From: Dipteris shenzhenensis
Lineage: Eukaryota > Polypodiophyta > Polypodiopsida > Gleicheniales
Direction: 5' to 3' (one strand)
Length of the DNA stretch: 64,000 nt
NCBI GenBank assembly: GCA_047967505.1
Contig: CM106539.1
The translations under genes were made by a program, and so were the position numbers. Positions within the stretch are counted from its first letter, which is position 1; each line of letters begins with the position of its first letter. Below, piece by piece: positions 53,860 through 62,766 of this stretch. Under the pieces are notes generated by a model. That model was not told the origin of the DNA, searched no databases, and saw only the letters and a program-made list of their open reading frames with translations.

Positions 53860-54218
53860 GCAAGGAATGGCCATGTCTGCTCAAAATCCCCTCCCTCAAC
53901 CCCAGCAGCCTCAGCCAGAAAGGCCCAATATGCCACAGTTGCAGCAATGACACCCTCTCTGTATGCGCAGGCCTGATATGCCACAGCCAAGACACCCTCT
54001 CCATATGCGCACACGTACACGTACGTACGAGAAGGTCTGGATCGACCCATAATTGGGCACCATGAACAGATTTTTTATCTCCAGCAGCAGGTAACAAAGT
54101 TAAAGATGCAACTCGCAGATGCAATAGCTAGAATTCAGGTTCTTGAAGGACCTGGCAAACAGGCAGTAATTGATGAGGCTGTAAAGTCTTGCAAGGCTTC
54201 CCCCCCAACCCCCCAGCT
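53860..54218 (+). pseudogene. LINE ORF1-like protein, N-terminal half (split by chromovirus E)
   Basis: In broken frames from about 53865 there is a Pro/Gln-rich start (NPLPQPQQPQPERP). From 54061 to 54218 there is one frame with a coiled-coil-like stretch (FYLQQQVTKLKMQLADAIAR, then IQVLEGPGKQAVIDEAVKS). Removing element E and one target copy brings this frame directly into the downstream frame at 58842 without a stop. The order of coiled coil then RNA-binding fold fits L1-type ORF1 proteins, which bind LINE RNA. Stops upstream show it is no longer functional. Confidence 0.5.
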
Positions 54219-54223
54219 AGTCT

Positions 54224-54618
54224 TGTCACGATCTGTGACGTATTCCTTTCTCTATATCTTAGACTTATGGATGGTTTGATGAATGGACACTTGTGGAAGG
54301 GTATGCCCTTTCGACGGGACATTTCCTATGAGGCATAACCCTTCACAAGAGACATTCTATGGAAGAGACACTCCTATTGTAATGTACCCTCTCATCAAGG
54401 GTCACACCCTTCACAAGGGATACACACCTCTTCATGCACATACACTTTGGAGTACACACCTTTTCATGTGTAACTCTTCACTCTCTATATAAGAGAGGCC
54501 CAATTGTATGGACTACAGACACTCAAGCAATACAAATATTCCTTGTTCTCTGCTATTTTCAGTCTTCTTTCTGTTTCTTAGCACATTTCTAAATATAGTA
54601 AATCAAGGATTTCTTACA
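54224..54618 (+). repeat. Chromovirus E: 5' LTR
   Basis: 395 bp, TGTCACG...CTTACA. A TATA box, CTCTATATAAGAGAG, is at about 54481-54495, so transcription should start in the following 50 bp or so. Imperfect repeats of (A/G)CACACCTTTTCATG-like units lie in the middle. Confidence 0.94.
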
Positions 54619-54619
54619 G

Positions 54620-54631
54620 TGGTATCAGAGC
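54620..54631 (+). promoter_or_regulatory. Chromovirus E: primer-binding site
   Basis: TGGTATCAGAGC one base after the LTR end, matching initiator tRNA-Met. Confidence 0.93.
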
Positions 54632-55854
54632 AAATCTCGCTCCTGCCTGTAGGAAATGCCCCCCACCTTCTAGCGCCTATCTGATACATGTCTTTCCGCT
54701 AGAAGGATATCCACGCACGTTGTGCATGGAAGAGATGGAGAGAATGAGCGTAAAAATTTTTAGCGCCAACCCCACCTAAAGTCATCAATGGCCTCTCCAT
54801 CTCCCCCACATCACGAGTTGATGTGAATGGACACGACAAAAATCGTGTCTTTTCATGTGCTTGGGCTGCCCAAAACCAAGGGACGCACCTTTTCCACCAT
54901 CGGACACACCTTTTGATGAAGAGTTTTAACTCCTCACCCAAGGGACACACCCCATCGTGGAAAAAAGGACACACCTTTTCGTGTGGGGACACCCCTTTTT
55001 AAAACAGGGTCACACCCCTTCATGAAAAGGTACACCTATTCCAAGGGTCACACCCCTTAGAATAGGCACACCTTTTGGCACCAAGCACCCTACACAAGGG
55101 TACCTAAGAGGGCTAAAAAGGAAAACCAGCCCTATACCCAAGACCTAACCCTAGACTACCCAAGGGTTCTCCAAACCCACGTTTTAATTTTTGGGTAACC
55201 ACCACCCAGCAATAGGTGCATGAATCAAAACGCAAAATCCAGAATTCTGTTTCACCATTTTCTGCCGTACGTGATTGCGCCATCTTCTTCCAGCCAGCAC
55301 GAGCCCTTCGTCAGGCCTCCATCTTGCATAGTTCTTGATTGCCTGCATCAGCCAGCTCTTGTTGGTTCATCGCCATGATTACCGGCGATCAACAGCCTTT
55401 GCTGCCCGCAAATCAGCCAGGAAGCAAGAACAGCGCCAGATGCAACGATTTGTTTCAAGCCTCTGCCAGCGAATTTCAGCTAAGCCTCTCCTGCTTGTGA
55501 TCAGCAGCCTCGATGCCCTTTTCATCTTGAAAAAAACCAACCAGACCCCAGCTGCTCATCACGCCACCTTTCTAGCCCTGAAAAGTGTCCATCGCCCTGA
55601 AGAGTGACAGCCTGACGCCCATCTCTGCACAGCCTGCTAGATCTCTTCACCTCGCCATCTCAGCCTGCGAACAGAGGCCTTGTTGTTCAGCAAATTCCCT
55701 CAGCCAGCCCCTCTTGTACAAGAAAACCTCGCCTCACACAATAGATCGAGATCCTGTGTGGGTTCGTGGTTTTGCTGGCAACATCTTTCTGCCCACAACC
55801 GGACTGTTTGGTCGCTGAATCGCCTCCCTCTACAGCAAACCCTAATTTTGAAAT
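54632..55854 (+). other. Chromovirus E: leader with repeats, no Gag recognised
   Basis: 54884-55085 carries nine GGGACACACCTTTT-type units similar to those in the LTR. Frames at 55335-55818 do not resemble Gag. The retrotransposon Gag domain expected here was not found. Confidence 0.6.
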
Positions 55855-56690
55855 TTGAAGCCTGACATCAAGACCTCCTTCAACTCGCGTCATCACCGTC
55901 ATCCCCAACATAAAGGTGCGGCCACTAACAAGAAGAACAACTCCAGCACAAAAGGACTTTTTACCATCTGTACAGGCGACCATAGATGGTTCAATTGTCC
56001 CAAGCGACCAAAGCAAAATTCCAATATGGAACCTAGCACTTCCCAAACAGAAGATGCTACCCTAGCACAAGACAAGATAGGCAAAGCTGTTCGAATGGCA
56101 AATACCATCCACATGAGCCTTGCCAGCAACCCCGAACCTTCCCTGGCCACTCAAGTACTTTGTGTTCAAGGATCGATTTGTGGAACAACGGTCACTATCC
56201 TCATCGACAGTGGCTGCTCTCATAACTTCCTAGCTAGTTCTATGGTCGACAAACTTCGGTTGACCACCAGTCCTAGTCCCATGGACTATCAGATTGAACT
56301 CGCAAATGGAACTACCTTCTTGTGCAACACCAGTTTCAAAAACTTGTCTTTTCGCATCCAACATTATACAGACAAGTTGAACTTCGACATCATGCCTCTT
56401 TCTCGGTACGATGTCATACTCGGACAACAGTGGCTCTACGACTATGATCCATCGATCAATTTTCGTAGCAATACTATCCACTTTGTCCACCAGGGAAAAC
56501 TTATTGAGCTAACTGGTTTTAGGGACTCTCCTTCAACCCCAGTTGCCTCTGCCTTACAAGTAAAGAAGTGGGTTCGTAAACGTCAAGTAAAGACTTCACT
56601 TCTGTTGGTTACGGCAATAGACGAGACACCAACAAAGGATCCTCCTGAATACCTCAACCAACCTTTTTTCTGCTTATCGCTCTTGGAAAC
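55855..56690 (+). pseudogene. Chromovirus E: Gag zinc knuckle end and protease
   Basis: The frame reads a basic stretch, then FTICTGDHRWFNCPKRPK, a zinc knuckle whose first Cys is replaced by Phe. An acidic linker follows, and then VTILIDSGCSHNFLASSMVD (retropepsin D-S-G site, about 56195-56250). The protease body continues with ELANGTTFLCNTSFKNLSFR and YDVILGQQWLYDYDPSINFR, the usual ILG-x-x-W-L of Gypsy proteases. At about 56675 the coding sequence jumps straight into RNase H: no reverse transcriptase lies between. Confidence 0.9.
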
Positions 56691-57196
56691 ATTATCTCAT
56701 GGGAGCCGACTCGGTGGTCAAGACAAACCATCACTCTCTAAAATATATCTTTACTCAGCCAGTCATGAACGCTCGACAAGCACGCTGGGTTGAGTTTCTG
56801 GCCAACTTTCACATGACCATTGAGTACATTCTAGGACTACGCAATGTAGTTGCAGATGCTCTCAGCAGGTTAACTCTAGCATCAGCTATGGTAATCTCTA
56901 CATTATCTGTGGATGTTTCGAATTCATTCAAAGGGAAGTATTTCAATGATAAAGGCTTCGGCACAACAGTACAAGTTCTTTTAAAAGATCAACCTTCGAC
57001 TTCCGAACAGAAGATTTTCTCATCCTATTCTTATACGGACGACCTTCTGTATTATCAAGATCGCGTCTGTGTACCACATGACAAGGATGTTCAACGTCTT
57101 TTGTTAAAAGAGCATCATGTAGTCCCTTATGCTACCCATCCAGGCATCAACAAGACTTATAGGTTACTCAATGCAACATACTACTGGCCTCAATGA
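56676..57196 (+). pseudogene. Chromovirus E: RNase H end and integrase zinc domain
   Basis: Starts in the second half of RNase H (RSWKHYLMGADSVVKTNHHS, then MNARQARWVEFLANFHMTIE and VVADALSRL). It runs through the spacer to the integrase H-H-C-C domain (HHVVPYATHPGINKTYRLLN, then Y-Y-W-P). A single base seems lost at 57193-57196 (CAATG), ending the frame. The neighbouring frame continues with TSCLSCQQMK, the zinc-binding Cys pair. Confidence 0.9.
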
Positions 57197-58170
57197 AAAG
57201 CGACGTCATCAAAATGGTTACATCTTGCTTATCTTGTCAACAAATGAAAGCAAGCCGACGACTTCCAACGGGACTTCTTTAGCCTCTTCCAGTTCCAACT
57301 GAAAGGTGGGAAAGTATTTCCATGGATTTCATTACAACACTACCACGATCCTCCCGAGGTAACACTCAGATTATGGTAATTGTTGATCGACTGTCCAAAA
57401 TGGCACACTTTGTTGCTTGCAAAAGCAGTGCACAGGCTCCGGACATCGCCAAACTCTTCATACAACACATCTTCCGACACTATGGATTGCCCAAGGATAT
57501 CGTATCCGACAGAGATCCTAAGTTTACCAGTCACTTTTGGATTTCACTCTTCGAATCTTTGGGTACAACTCTATTGTTCAGTTCAGCCTACCACCCAGAA
57601 TCAGATGGCCAGACTGAAAGAGTCAACCAAGTTCTGGAAGAAATGCTTCGACATTATATTCAGTCACGCCTAGCAGCTTGGAAAGAGTATCTACCACTCC
57701 TTGAGTTTGCTTATAATAACTCTTTCCATAGTGCCATCAACATGACTCCATTCCAAGCAGCTTATGGACACACTCCGATTGTACCAACGAATTTTGTACT
57801 TCAACATCGAGTGGCTCTAGCTAATCAACTGGTTCAAGAAATGCAAGACATTCTACTCCAAGTTAGGGATCATATGCGAAAAGCGCAAGAGCGGTATCAA
57901 AGGTCTGCCAACAAACATAGACGTCACCTTGAATTTGACACTGGTGACATGGTGCTATTATTTGTAGCCCCACATCGCTATAAGACTGTTATGTCTGTGT
58001 TTCCTAAGTTGCGACCAAGATACTATGGACCTTTCCAGATCGTCAAGAAAAATTCACCTTTAAGTTATAAATTGGAATTACCACCATCATGGGGTAAAAT
58101 CCATCTGACATTTCATATTTCTTGGCTAAAGACGTACATTCCAGGCGATGAAGCAGTTCCTCAGGTGATT
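57197..58170 (+). pseudogene. Chromovirus E: integrase core
   Basis: After a TAG at about 57280, the main frame reads SMDFITTLPRSSRGN (Asp), IVSDRDPKFTSHFW (Asp) and HPESDGQTERVNQVLEEMLR (Glu), a complete D-D-E set. It continues with WKEYLPLLEFAYNNSFHSAI, FQAAYGHTP and the C-terminal FDTGDMVLLFVAPHRY, PRYYGPFQIVKKNSPLSYKL and HISWLKTYIPGDE. This is typical chromovirus integrase. Confidence 0.93.
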
Positions 58171-58374
58171 ATGTCCCAGAAATCGAAAACGATTATGTTC
58201 TCCTTATTCCTGAGCGTATTCTGGACCATCCACAGCGAGAGACTCGACATCGACTTATCACGGAATTCCTTGTTCTTTGGCGAGATCTGGACGACTCCGA
58301 CGCCACTTGGCAATCTGATGAAGACTTACAGCAGTACCCTGACATTTTACAGCAGTATTTTCAGAATTTACCGT
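58160..58374 (+). pseudogene. Chromovirus E: chromodomain (out of frame)
   Basis: One base off the integrase frame, codons read GDYVPEIENDYVLIPERILD, then TEFLVLWRDLDDSDATWQSD and EDLQQYPDILQQYFQNLP with a stop. This matches the chromodomain fold (P-E-x-I-L-D, L-V-x-W, A-T-W, E-D-L) used by chromoviruses to direct integration to chromatin. The frameshift near 58165 puts it outside the integrase protein. Confidence 0.85.
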
Positions 58375-58420
58375 GATATTTTCTACATCAGTTCATTATC
58401 TCCACCAGGGTCTTATTTTG

Positions 58421-58836
58421 AGTGGGAGGGGATGTCACGATCTATGACGTATTCCTTTCTCTATATCTTAGACTGATGGATGGTTTGATGAATGGACACT
58501 TGTGGAAGGGTATGCCCTTTCGACGGGACATTTCCTATGAGGCACAAGCCTTCACAAGAGACATTCTATGGAAGAGACACTCCTCTTGTAATGTACCCTC
58601 TCATCAAGGGTCACACCCTTCACAAGGGGTACACACCTCTTCATGCACATACACTTTGGAGTACACACCTTTTCATGTGTGACTCTTCACTCTCTATATA
58701 AGAGAGGCCCAATTGTATGGACTACAGACACTACAGACACTCAAGCAATACAAATATTCCTTGATCTCTGCTATTTTCAGTCTTCTTTATGTTCCTTAGC
58801 ACATTTCTAAATATAGTAAATCTAGGATTTCTTACA
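58421..58836 (+). repeat. Chromovirus E: polypurine tract and 3' LTR
   Basis: The purine tract AGTGGGAGGGGA (58421-58432) directly precedes TGTCACG at 58433. The LTR is 404 bp and has a duplicated CTACAGACA not in the 5' copy. Confidence 0.94.
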
Positions 58837-58841
58837 AGTCT

Positions 58842-59345
58842 CTACAGTCAAAGATCTAGTTCACACTGAAGTACAAACCGCTAAGAAGGAAGTGATTGTG
58901 GAGTTTGATACCAAAGTAAATAAAGGTGACATTCAAGGAAGAGATTAAAGCACACGTAGCTAAACGTGATAATGCCTTGAAGATAAGAATAGGGGGACTT
59001 CTTGAAGGATGGTATAAAGAAGAGGACTCTTTCAGTGACACTATAGCACATGTCAAAGCAGCCATGCCTAACATTGATTGGACAGTTGACAAGGGTGATG
59101 ATGTCGATGATGATGATGAAGCCAAACAAACTCAAATCTCATAGTCTCAAGGTCATGCTATCATTACGCTCAACTCACACCATCTACGTATCAAGCTTCT
59201 CCAACAATTTTATAAATTGAAAGGGACTAAGATATGGATAGTTGAGGAACTTACACGAGCTCAACTGAAAAATAAGGCAACGGAATTAGCTAAGGTAAAG
59301 GCTGCTAGGAAGGATGGAAAATGGGCAATATATCGTGGAGGGCAT
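58842..59345 (+). pseudogene. LINE ORF1-like protein, C-terminal half
   Basis: From 58842 the frame continues TVKDLVHTEVQTAKKEVIVE. After a shift near 58925 it reads KEEIKAHVAKRDNALKIRIG-G-L-L-E-G (an RNP-like strand of the ORF1 RNA-binding fold). After one stop comes LRIKLLQQFYKLKGTKIWIV, EELTRAQLKNKATELAKVKA and GKWAIYRGG, the C-terminal domain of L1-type ORF1 proteins. Together with 53860-54218 this forms one coding region, interrupted by element E. An ORF2 was not found directly downstream. Confidence 0.55.
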
Positions 59346-59365
59346 AGCAATCATTAAGGAGTTTA

Positions 59366-59460
59366 AATCTAAGCCAAAAGAGTCTCAATCTTAACCTGAT
59401 GTATGGCTGATTATGTTTTTCAAGCTATAACATGGGTACTCTAAATAATTGGAGCTGCTC
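59366..59460. repeat. Third copy of the 130-bp dispersed repeat
   Basis: Shares CAAAAGAGTCTCAATCTTAA, GATGTATGGCTGATTATGTT and ACTCTAAATAATTGGAG with the pair at 53265-53530, in the same orientation. Lies directly after the ORF1-like region. Confidence 0.8.
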
Positions 59461-59469
59461 TGTAAACTG

Positions 59470-60458
59470 CAGCAAGGGACCAGATGCACGATGTGAGCTA
59501 GAGGAGCGGAGCTATCAGTGCCAATAGAGACTCCAATCACTGTGACGCAGAACCTTAGAACAGTCTACCATGAGTAAACTGGCTCGAAGAACAGAGACTA
59601 CACGACACGTTGTACAGGGCCAAGGTGGCTAGCAAAAGCATCCAGGGCTGGCAAGGCCCTAAGTAGAAGCTATAGCAATGTAGAAGCCGTTACAAACGAG
59701 GCCAGTAACAGGGAGCTGATGAGGCCAGCAAAATGGAGCTGACGCAGCGGATATAATAGAGGCAGACAGAGCCATCAAGGCATACATGTGACCAAAGGAA
59801 GTTTGACGCAAGGAGCATGGCTGAAAAGACAGCACCCCTGACACATGGTAGAGAACTGTCGATGGCCTGTTGGAAAGGTCACCTCCCCATCTGTAAGCCC
59901 CCATATGAGGAGAGCATGGGGGAGGGAGACCTAGGGCAGTACCCAACAGGAAAAGAGAGAAAGGGGCTGCCACATAGACAGCATCATGGCTGGCATGAGG
60001 GCAGCACATCTAGAACTGTTATGGGCAGGACAGAGGGCCAGGAAAGTACGGAAGGATGGCAGAATACAGATGCCTGCTGTACGGCTGGTGTACGGAGCTC
60101 AGGCAGGAGCCTTAGAGCTGGAACAAGCCCGGAGCAGAAGCAAGACAGTCTGGGACAGATTGCGATAGATCTAGGACAGGAGGCGCACTGTTTGCAGTAT
60201 GTTTTGGGGGGGGCTGGACCCTGTATTTATAGGGCATCTGCCCTTGAAAGATGGGCCAAGGGCCCTTGTAATGAGTGCCCCAAAAGGGCAGCCCGCAGTC
60301 CCATAAATGGGGAGCTGTGGGGTCGGTTTTCATACAGACTGAGTCGGCCAGATTAGGGCTGACCAGTCGGTTTTTTGGTACAGGCCTTGGGGCCTATATA
60401 AAGAGGCCATTTAGCCTCATTTCAGCATCACTTGCAGCAGCAGATCCAGAGCAGAAAG
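59470..60458. other. GC-rich retrotransposon-like non-coding region
   Basis: Contains TATA-like boxes (GTATTTATAGGGC near 60221 and CCTATATAAAGAGG near 60393) and CAG/GAG-rich sequence similar in style to the LTR of Copia D. The 179-residue frame (59817-60356) matches no family. It may be an unrecognised LTR or leader, but no paired copy is in the window. Confidence 0.4.
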
Positions 60459-60741
60459 TGTTGGAATATGGAAAAAGAACTAGAACTAGAAACTGAAAAT
60501 GGAAATGAAATGCCAAGACTAAAAGACAAGAAATACCTTGAGAAGAGTGTAGACAAGACACAAGCTAGACTGATAGATTAGAATGATGTGACCCATTGAA
60601 TATATGGGCCAAAGTACAAGACATAAAGCAAGAGTGCTTATGGGATAATTGTAGAAGTGCCACATGGCACACACTCAAGACATGACTAGACTTAGACTTA
60701 GACTAGGAAATAGTACACTTAGTGTGCACTTATCTCCAACA
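60459..60741. mobile_element. Solo LTR with target duplication
   Basis: 283 bp starting TGTTGGA and ending TCCAACA, perfect 7-bp inverted ends, flanked by GAAAG at 60454-60458 and 60742-60746. No internal region is present. This is the usual product of recombination between the two LTRs of an element. Orientation cannot be decided. Confidence 0.9.
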
Positions 60742-60746
60742 GAAAG

Positions 60747-62376
60747 GAGCAGCAGGTAGCCACCCTCTGGACCTACATTCAGGACGATAGAGAGGTGCTA
60801 GCAGGGCTGCAGACTTAGCCAAGAAGCTGCCCACCTAGGCTGGTTCCCAGACAGCAAGGTGGAGAGGATCATCCTAGACGGAAAGTTTACTTACGCTCGA
60901 GGTGGAGCACGCGGACTCTAGTCTAGAGATAGCCAGCAGCAGATAGGAGGACTTTGTGGTAAGATCAGAGGACCACACCATTGGTGGGACTCTGGATCTG
61001 TCTCTCTTGTATTGTGTCCATAGTTGTGGACGGAAATATATTATATGGTGGTTTCTCTATCTAGTTTGGTTCATTGTCTATTGATGAGTCTACACACCTA
61101 TTGAATGCACATAAGTAAAGAAGTTTGTGATTCCACACCCACACCGCACACTGTGTGAGCTCCTGGGCATTATTTCTGCTGCGTGTACCCTCTGTTGGGT
61201 ATTTTCTAACATGGCCAACACGTGACAGAAAATAGGTGGCAGAACACGTGGACACAATAAAACATGTGGCACAAAGGCAAAAATAATTGTAGGATAAAGA
61301 CAAAAAGATCCTCTAACGACCAAGTCACATACACAAAGTCCAAATAATGTACCACATGTCCTCCAAATGGAAAAGCAATGTAAGACAAGGAATGTGCTGA
61401 ATTAACCAACAAGATGCACGTAATATTCGTACAAGGTGAAAGCTGAAGGACAACAAAGCCACAGCGTGAAAACTCAATGATGAACTTGGAATTCATGGAT
61501 CACAATAGCATGTGAGGACGAAGTGTCACGGGGACGTGAAAAGTGATGTAAAGTTTAATGTAACTCAACCCAAGGTTAACCGTGGTTAAGTCTAGTAATA
61601 GTTTGACCATGAGGGACTCGCTAGAGGAAGTGCATGTGGGCAATTTCTAAGTGCACCCACTAGGTCCTAGGGGCAAGGCATAGGCATTTAAGAGGGGTTA
61701 TAAAGTTGGGCCCAAGGACAACCAACATTGTCCTTGGTATGGTGGTTAGGACTTTAATGAAGGGCCAAGTGGCATGCATGCAAATGCATGTGCTCCCCTT
61801 AACCTACCATCTCTCTCCCTCACCCTCCTAATGCATTCCAAGGTTGCAATTCTCATAGCTCATAGCTCTTTTCAAGGGGATTTTTATGCGGGAAGAAAGG
61901 CCTTATACCAGAGAAGGGCTACCAGCAAGAAAGGGCGAAATGTTGCGCTAGGTCGCCCTGTAGATGCTTAAGAAAACCGACTGGTTTTTTGTCTGTTGCG
62001 CCTCCATCTCTTGACCAAATGAGCTCAAATTTCAACAGCAGCTTGCCTTCAATGTCGTGCAGCTCGGGCTCAAAGGAATTTGCAAAAGGATAAGCACAAA
62101 GGCGGCATTGCGCGAAAGTTCGTCGAGAAGTCTGAGTGTTGGCGTTGCGCGTACAGTCGAAATTTCCTTAAATGCTTGCAGCTCGAAGTTCGCCCATACG
62201 TGAGGAGTCTGCAGCTCAAAGGGTTTGAGCAATGGTCGTTTGTAGGCAAAGAACAGAGCTCTCAAAGATTTGGGGAAGAAGGAGGAAAATGGAGAAGATG
62301 AAGAAGCTTTGAGAAACTAGTAGTTTATGCTAGAGAAAGCATCTAATGCTAGGCTAGGCTAGATCTAGAACCTAAA
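60747..62376. other. No recognisable gene; possible leader of the LTR element at 62.4 kb
   Basis: 60747-61215 continues the GC-rich type found left of the solo LTR. 61216-62376 lies on the internal side of the LTR at 62391 and would be its leader, but no Gag was seen. Frames at 61061-61496 and 62032-62301 match nothing. Confidence 0.4.
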
Positions 62377-62388
62377 GCTCCGATACCA
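62377..62388 (-). promoter_or_regulatory. Primer-binding site
   Basis: The minus strand reads TGGTATCGGAGC two bases from the LTR end, a one-base variant of the tRNA-Met site common in plant Copia elements. Confidence 0.8.
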
Positions 62389-62390
62389 AG

Positions 62391-62766
62391 TGTAGAATCC
62401 CGTAGGATAGAATAGATGCATCGTGCAAGAGGTGTGAGAGCACAATGAAAGAAAGATGGTAGTTCTTTGTTATGATTGTGAGAGAGAGGTCTCTCTCTTA
62501 TAGAAAGGGGGAGAAGGTAATACCTTCCCCACATAAGTGGCAATCAGCCCCTACATCAGTGGGAATCAATCCCTACATCAGTGGGACTGGCCTAAATCAA
62601 AGGAACCTCCCATGTGGGGGCCTTTGGCTTACATCATCACTTAGGTCACACACTAGACACATTATAGCACTTGATGTGCCTTTACAACACACACAAACAC
62701 ACATGTGACTCCCCTAGATGCATACATGCACCATAGAGCAAGCCGTTGATCATACTTATCCCAACA
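62391..62766 (-). repeat. 5' LTR of a truncated Copia-type element
   Basis: 376 bp, starting TGTTGGGATAAG at 62766 and ending GATTCTACA at 62391 on the minus strand, adjacent to the primer-binding site. No 3' LTR or coding domain is present to the left within the window, so the element is truncated or rearranged. Confidence 0.72.

Larger units (their letters stand above)
54224..58836 (+). mobile_element. Chromovirus E: Ty3/Gypsy element lacking RT, with target duplication
   Basis: 4613 bp on the plus strand. LTRs are 54224-54618 and 58433-58836, with about 11 substitutions and one 9-bp indel between them. Target duplication AGTCT lies at 54219-54223 and 58837-58841. Internal parts are a leader with repeats, a zinc knuckle remnant, protease, the end of RNase H, integrase and chromodomain. 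The whole reverse transcriptase and the Gag core are missing, and three frameshifts or stops break integrase and chromodomain. The element must have been moved by a related autonomous copy, or was deleted after insertion. Confidence 0.95.

Noticed and set aside
55335-55818. Frames that might be Gag of chromovirus E
   Set aside because: Rich in Ala/Ser/Leu without the Gag core pattern; they overlap in different frames.
59817-60356. 179-residue open frame
   Set aside because: Composition follows the GC-rich, CAG/GAG-rich DNA; no domain seen and it sits in retrotransposon-like non-coding sequence.
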